Positions 28,947 to 32,118 of a stretch of DNA of 32,118 nucleotides are shown here, one piece after another (the stretch's first letter is position 1; each line of letters starts with the position of its first letter). Below the pieces are notes generated by a model, which did no database searches, had not been told where the DNA came from, and saw only the letters and a list, made by a program, of their open reading frames with translations. The position numbers and the translations under genes were made by a program. Origin of the DNA: Candidatus Nomurabacteria bacterium (GTDB lineage Bacteria > Patescibacteriota > Minisyncoccia > Phycocordibacterales > UBA10002); NCBI GenBank assembly GCA_943349725.1, contig CALQZP010000004.1, forward strand, positions 1 to 32,118, read 5' to 3'.

Positions 28947-29561
28947 TTAGTTGTGACTAAGTGGACTCTGTGCCTTTCGTTTCTTCATAAGTTCCTTCAA
29001 CTCTTGCTTGGCTCGGTGCACACGTGCGCGTACCGCTCCTTCCGAAATACCCATAATGGTGGCGACGTCGGCGTGCGGTTTTCCTTCAATAAAGTGCAGG
29101 CGCATTGGCTCGGCGAGTCCTTCCGAAAGTTCTTTAAGGAGTGACTCCACTTCATCGCGGTCAAGTTCCTGCTCACGACGATCTTTGGCTCCCTTGTCGG
29201 ACACAAGCTCCTGAAACTCGGGGTCAAGGTCGGCAAGAAACGCGCCTTCGCCCTTGTGCTTTTTATACGCCGTAAAGCAGGTGTTCACAAGGATGCGGTA
29301 CGCCCAGGACTTAAACCCGGCTCCCGGTTGAGGCACGAATCGTTTCGCGTTTTTGTAAATCTTAACAAAGGCATCTTGCACCGCATCCTGTGATGCCTCC
29401 TTGGTACCTAAAATGTAGTACGCCTTTCGGAGAAACGCTTCCTCGTAACGGTCAAGAAGCTTTTCAAAAAGATACGGGTGCGAGAACGAGCGCTTGAGAA
29501 GCTCCTCGTCCGACATGCTGGCTACGATGTCCTTTTTTGTATCTGGCTCTTCAAGAAACAT
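28947..29561 (-). CDS. RNA polymerase sigma factor, sigma-70 family (ECF type)
   Basis: 204 residues. Region 2 is about 22-95: FEKLLDRYEEAFLRKAYYILGTKEASQDAVQDAFVKIYKNAKRF and FKSWAYRILVNTCFTAYKKHK. Region 4 is about 135-190: LLKELSEGLAEPMRLHFIEGKPHADVATIMGISEGAVRARVHRAKQELKELM with the helix-turn-helix. A linker between the two replaces region 3, as in ECF sigmas. It heads an operon with two membrane proteins, coupled by TAAATG to the first. The promoter it recognises is not evident; three hairpins lie just upstream. Confidence 0.95.
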   Translation of the reverse strand: MFLEEPDTKKDIVASMSDEELLKRSFSHPYLFEKLLDRYEEAFLRKAYYILGTKEASQDAVQDAFVKIYKNAKRFVPQPGAGFKSWAYRILVNTCFTAYKKHKGEGAFLADLDPEFQELVSDKGAKDRREQELDRDEVESLLKELSEGLAEPMRLHFIEGKPHADVATIMGISEGAVRARVHRAKQELKELMKKRKAQSPLSHN

Positions 29562-29602
29562 AGATAGCTCAAATAGTACCCATCTTTCCCTACTTCTGCA
29601 AC

Positions 29603-29677
29603 TGAATTCGTAACGTCTTCGTTACGAATTCATCCCAGCCTTGAGCTGGGACATGGGTCCCGCATCAGGTGCGGGAC
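29603..29677. repeat. Three consecutive hairpins upstream of the sigma factor
   Basis: TGAATTCGTAACG-TCTT-CGTTACGAATTCA (29603-29632), TCCCAGC-CTTGA-GCTGGGA (29633-29651), GTCCCGCA-TCAGG-TGCGGGAC (29657-29677). They follow one another almost without gaps, in the divergent region between the sigma factor and the 29860 gene. Confidence 0.85.
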
Positions 29678-29859
29678 GCTCGAAAAACATAGTCGTCCGC
29701 TCCTACGGACTCCTTGTTTTTCGGCGCCTATCCACAGGACACCCTATTGCGATGTTCAATCTCGTGAGATACTTAGGATACAAAATCCTGAACTTGCACG
29801 TACAGTACAAGGGAAGGAAAAGGTCGACGTTCATTTCATTTTTCATCATAAAAAATAGT

Positions 29860-30033
29860 ATGCGCACTAATTCTTCCGGAGCATTTCGTCATCTCACTCC
29901 GATTCTCATCATTCTCCTTGCCCTTACGTTCCTACTTAAAGCAATGGATATGCTTTCAGCTCCTGTCGTGTCTGTCGTCTGGCCGATTCTCTTCGGACTC
30001 ATCGGACTCGTGAAGCTCGAAGAGGCAAAGTAG
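29860..30033 (+). CDS. Small two-helix membrane protein
   Basis: 57 residues from ATG 29860. Helix 1 is LTPILIILLALTFLLKAMDML and helix 2 VVSVVWPILFGLIGLVKLEEAK. The frame is open to 29641, but the upstream part overlaps the hairpin array and has no protein-like features. A bidirectional terminator follows at once. Similar tiny proteins are common in CPR genomes; function unknown. Confidence 0.6.
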   Translation: MRTNSSGAFRHLTPILIILLALTFLLKAMDMLSAPVVSVVWPILFGLIGLVKLEEAK

Positions 30034-30053
30034 TCACTTCTTCATATTCTAAC

Positions 30054-30091
30054 GCAAAGAAAAAACCGACCTTCTGTCGGTTTTTTCTTTG
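30054..30091. terminator. Bidirectional terminator between 29860-30033 and the RRM gene
   Basis: AAAGAAAAAACCGAC, CTTCT loop, GTCGGTTTTTTCTTT; A/T runs on both sides allow function on both strands. Confidence 0.93.
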
Positions 30092-30127
30092 ATAATTTTT
30101 ACAGCCGTAAAGTACAGCGGGCAAAAA

Positions 30128-30457
30128 CTAAAAACTTCGGCGATCGCTACCGCGGTCATTACCACGGTCACTTCCACCACCTCGGCTATCAAAACGCTTT
30201 GGAGGGCGGTCCGCCATCGGACGTGCCTCATTGACGCGAAGATTCCTCCCGTCAAGGTCCTTGTCGTTCCACATGTCTATGGCTTTGGCCGCATCGGCCT
30301 CTTCCATCTCCACGAAACCGAAACCTCGTGAGCGTCCGCTCATGCGGTCCACAAGTACGGATGCCGAAACAACGGCTCCTGCCTGCGCAAACGCGTTCTT
30401 CAAACTCTCGTCAGTTGTGGTGTACGAAAGGTTACCAACATAAAGCTTTGTTGCCAT
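30128..30457 (-). CDS. RRM RNA-binding protein with RG-rich tail
   Basis: 109 residues. A single RNA recognition motif (about 3-82) with RNP2 LYVGNL (5-10) and RNP1 RGFGFVEM (about 44-51, two aromatic stacking Phe), then an Arg/Gly/Asp/Ser tail (DSRGGGSDRGNDRGSDRRSF). It resembles the cyanobacterial-type Rbp and glycine-rich cold-shock RNA-binding proteins. The gene has a leader of about 127 nt in which the start codon can be trapped in a 12-bp stem, suggesting translational control, perhaps by temperature or by its own product. Confidence 0.95.
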   Translation of the reverse strand: MATKLYVGNLSYTTTDESLKNAFAQAGAVVSASVLVDRMSGRSRGFGFVEMEEADAAKAIDMWNDKDLDGRNLRVNEARPMADRPPKRFDSRGGGSDRGNDRGSDRRSF

Positions 30458-30584
30458 GTTGAGAAAAACTAACTGCTAACTAACATTATCGTCCCCGACC
30501 TCGAGATAGCCTCCTTTACGAGATGCTAAACCCATACCTTCTCAACATGGTGCGAGCCTTCCCGACCAACGTGAGAACAACGAT
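30454..30584 (-). promoter_or_regulatory. Structured 5' leader of the RRM gene
   Basis: On the mRNA, CCATGTTGAGAA (30550 to 30539) is the perfect complement of TTCTCAACATGG (30465 to 30454), which contains the start codon. The loop holds AAAGGAGG, partly paired by CTCG...CGAG. The upstream arm also contains an ATG opening a ten-codon frame (MLRRYGFSIS) whose TAA overlaps AAAGGAGG. Confidence 0.75.
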
Positions 30585-30590
30585 GATGGT

Positions 30591-30618
30591 ACTATAGCGA
30601 AATAATAAAAAAGTGCAA
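30591..30618 (-). promoter_or_regulatory. Promoter of the RRM gene
   Basis: TTGCAC, a 16-nt spacer, TATAGT on the minus strand. Confidence 0.6.
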
Positions 30619-30685
30619 TATGTATCTTGCCTTATGCATATGCGCAAAAGCGAGTTCAACAATATTAGAGTGCGGTGGTTTACGG

Positions 30686-30960
30686 TATACTATTTCCATT
30701 TTGTCCTTCCTTTTTCTCTTTGTCTTTAGCGCTTCCAACAGCTATTCTTTACTTAAGTAAAGAGTAGCTGTTAGTCACGGCGTAGAAAGACTTGCGCCTG
30801 ATTGCCATTAAGCTTTAGTGGGTGTGCGAAGAAGTTGCTCTGTGTGAGCAGATTTCTCCCTCGCCGTGAGTATGTCCTTCACCAGCACCACCACGCGCTC
30901 CGCGCGTGCGATTAAGAGCTTTCGTCAGGATTATCAGCAAAATACATTCGGACTTTGTTT
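30686..30960 (+). other. Gene-free region with strong secondary structure
   Basis: A palindrome AACAGCTA...TAGCTGTT (30737-30772, 18-bp arms, one G-T) is followed by TCACGGCG (30775-30782) pairing with CGCCGTGA (30862-30869) around an inner TGCTC/GAGCA hairpin. A TATACT at 30686-30691 could be a -10 box. It may be an unrecognised RNA gene; I see no coding sequence. Confidence 0.4.
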
Positions 30961-31006
30961 AATACTTCAATACACACCGCCAAAATTCGGAATCAAAAGA
31001 AACGGA

Positions 31007-31043
31007 CAAAGCGGGGTCGCGCCTTCGGCGCGACCCCGCTTTG
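31007..31043. terminator. 17-bp perfect hairpin with UUCG loop, downstream of tRNA-Ser
   Basis: CAAAGCGGGGTCGCGCC (31007-31023) pairs with 31027-31043 around TTC, giving a C(UUCG)G cap. On the minus strand it follows the tRNA and is followed by TCCGTTTCTTTTG, so it is the likely tRNA terminator. A small AAAATCG/CGATTTT hairpin lies between. Confidence 0.75.
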
Positions 31044-31065
31044 GCTCTAAAATCGATTTCGATTT

Positions 31066-31155
31066 TGGCGGAGGGTGAGAGATTTGAACTCTCGATGCCC
31101 TTTCGGGCATGCCACCTTTCCAAGGTGGTGCACTAGACCGCTATGCGAACCCTCC
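31066..31155 (-). tRNA. tRNA-Ser (anticodon GGA)
   Basis: 90 nt including an encoded CCA. Acceptor GGAGGGT/ACCCTCC, discriminator G, an anticodon stem CCACC/GGTGG around TTGGAAA (anticodon GGA, reads UCC and UCU), a long class II variable arm ATGCCC-GAAA-GGGCAT, and a T arm GAGAG-TTCAAAT-CTCTC. Confidence 0.97.
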
Positions 31156-31332
31156 ATCGGGCGGTCACTACTACTGACCTAGCCCAAAACAGGATTACCT
31201 TAGCATAAAATCACTTTTTCTAAAATGTCCCCACAATTTGCTATCGGCTAATTCGTCCCCGTCCTTCCGTAGCTTCATGCGAAGGAAGACGAATTAGCCT
31301 ATAGTAGAGAAATACTTAAGAAGTTTTTATAG

Positions 31333-31995
31333 TTAAATAGAACGATAGACGAAGAGGGATCCGAGGCCGAAGACGATGGCAAGGTAGAGAATATACTGTC
31401 CGAGAAGAAGAAAAACGGGATTGGGAACGATGCCGTAGAGCAGGACAAACCCCACGCCGACACATTGCAAAATCATTTTGAGCTTCCCTATTGTCTTCGC
31501 GGGCATAAGTTTCCCGCTATAACGGAAATACGCGGAGCCAGCGAGGACAAGCTCAATCGCGACAATGGCGAACGTGATGTGCCAACCCAAATACTTCATC
31601 ACCACAAGGAGCGATACCGAGCCGATGAGAAGTTTGTCCGCGATGGGGTCGGCAACGATACCCCACTTCGTGATGCGGTGCTGTGTGCGTGCGACCGCGC
31701 CGTCAAGCGCGTCGGAGAGAGCGGCAAAGACGAAAAGAATGGTCCCTGCAATGTTGTATCCGACAATCAAGAGAAAAAGAATAATAGGAATACTGATAAA
31801 CCTAAATATCGTAATCCGATTTGGCGAAAGTGAGCGTGGAAGAAGCGGGAGAATAGTCGCCGCAAAAAAGCGGTCAAATATCGTGACGTGAGTGAGATAA
31901 TCTAGACGAGCACCTTCAAGCTTAAGGCGCTTCAAACGCTTCCACTGAAGCGCTTGCGGACCGGAGGTGAAGGTTGGGGTGATTTCTTCGGACAT
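31333..31995 (-). CDS. pgsA: CDP-alcohol phosphatidyltransferase (PgsA-like)
   Basis: 220 residues from ATG 31995; a frame to 32052 would extend into a repeat. An integral membrane enzyme of phospholipid head-group synthesis, transferring the phosphatidyl group from CDP-diacylglycerol to an alcohol such as glycerol-3-phosphate. The family signature D-x2-DG-x2-AR-x8-G-x3-D-x3-D is complete: DALDGAVARTQHRITKWGIVADPIAD. About five or six hydrophobic helices surround it. A hydrophilic N-terminus of about 45 residues precedes NRITIFRF. A TACACT box 6 nt before the ATG suggests a leaderless mRNA. The alcohol acceptor is inferred, not shown. Confidence 0.92.
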   Translation of the reverse strand: MSEEITPTFTSGPQALQWKRLKRLKLEGARLDYLTHVTIFDRFFAATILPLLPRSLSPNRITIFRFISIPIILFLLIVGYNIAGTILFVFAALSDALDGAVARTQHRITKWGIVADPIADKLLIGSVSLLVVMKYLGWHITFAIVAIELVLAGSAYFRYSGKLMPAKTIGKLKMILQCVGVGFVLLYGIVPNPVFLLLGQYILYLAIVFGLGSLFVYRSI

Positions 31996-32024
31996 AACTA
32001 TAGTGTACCGCCTGAAGAAGAACA

Positions 32025-32080
32025 CCACCACCCCGCCTCGCGGACTCGTCACCCCTCCTCGACTGAGGAGGGGAGGAAGA
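32025..32080. repeat. GC-rich palindromic element copy
   Basis: ACCACCCCGCCTCGCGGAC plus CCCCTCCTCGACTGAGGAGGGG, as in 26217-26276. Confidence 0.78.
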
Positions 32081-32081
32081 A

Positions 32082-32118
32082 CTACCGCTCGAGGAGGGCT
32101 TTGACGCGTTCCTCAACA
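32082..32118 (-). CDS. 3' end of an upstream gene (partial)
   Basis: The minus strand enters from the right edge with VEERVKALLER and stops at TAG 32084-32082. The residues look like a C-terminal helix. The repeat element begins directly after the stop. Too short to identify. Confidence 0.4.
   Translation of the reverse strand, partial: VEERVKALLER

Overview
The window looks like a chromosomal segment of an ultra-small Patescibacteria/CPR bacterium, probably in the Parcubacteria. The evidence is the gene set: a seven-member array of two-helix pilin-like proteins, two S23-type four-helix-bundle proteins, a DUF5654-like protein, a degenerate UlaG-like metallo-hydrolase and a four-repeat S1. 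Intergenic gaps are full of short degenerate repeats. TGA is used as a stop, so this is not one of the UGA-recoded CPR lineages. Assignment to a lineage is inference from gene content only.

Layout. 1-6.0 kb is a cell-surface region: a seven-helix membrane protein, two paralogous secreted proteins (the downstream one frameshifted), a 183-bp MITE-like element, a leaderless surface protein with three Ig/PKD-like repeats, and a lipoprotein that shares an SLGQPNP-type motif with it. 6.0-10.2 kb (minus strand) holds seven pilin-like genes, interrupted by one four-helix-bundle gene. 10.3-16.6 kb (minus) carries a membrane-anchored solute-binding protein, a second four-helix-bundle protein, a methyltransferase, GyrA, a small membrane protein and an MBL-fold protein. 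16.7-20.3 kb (plus) carries ribosomal protein S1, a divergent SAM-hydrolase-like (DUF62-like) protein, three short transcription units that look like small structured RNAs, and a nucleotidyltransferase. 20.3-25.4 kb (mostly minus) has a DUF5654-like protein, an orphan HicB-like protein, a HAD phosphatase, MetK behind a SAM-I-clan riboswitch and terminator, TsaC and a membrane-anchored beta-sandwich protein. 25.6-32.1 kb holds an alpha/beta hydrolase, a PPC-domain protein behind an attenuator-like leader, TruB, a sigma factor with a coupled membrane partner, an RRM protein whose start codon can be sequestered in a 12-bp stem, tRNA-Ser(GGA) and a CDP-alcohol phosphatidyltransferase.

Themes. (1) Regulation by RNA is unusually visible: the SAM riboswitch, the PPC leader, the RRM leader, and two tandem RNA candidates at 19.4-19.9 kb whose terminator hairpins share sequence. 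(2) Several genes have a -10 box 6-7 nt before the start codon, consistent with leaderless mRNAs. (3) Two repeat phenomena shape the DNA: a GC-rich palindromic element, also found in frame inside truB and the alpha/beta hydrolase, and gap-specific tracts of 6-12 bp words, often in inverted orientation on either side of a gene. The best candidates for undescribed biology are the small-RNA cluster around the DUF62-like gene, the PPC and RRM leaders, and the word-repeat and in-frame repeat phenomena.
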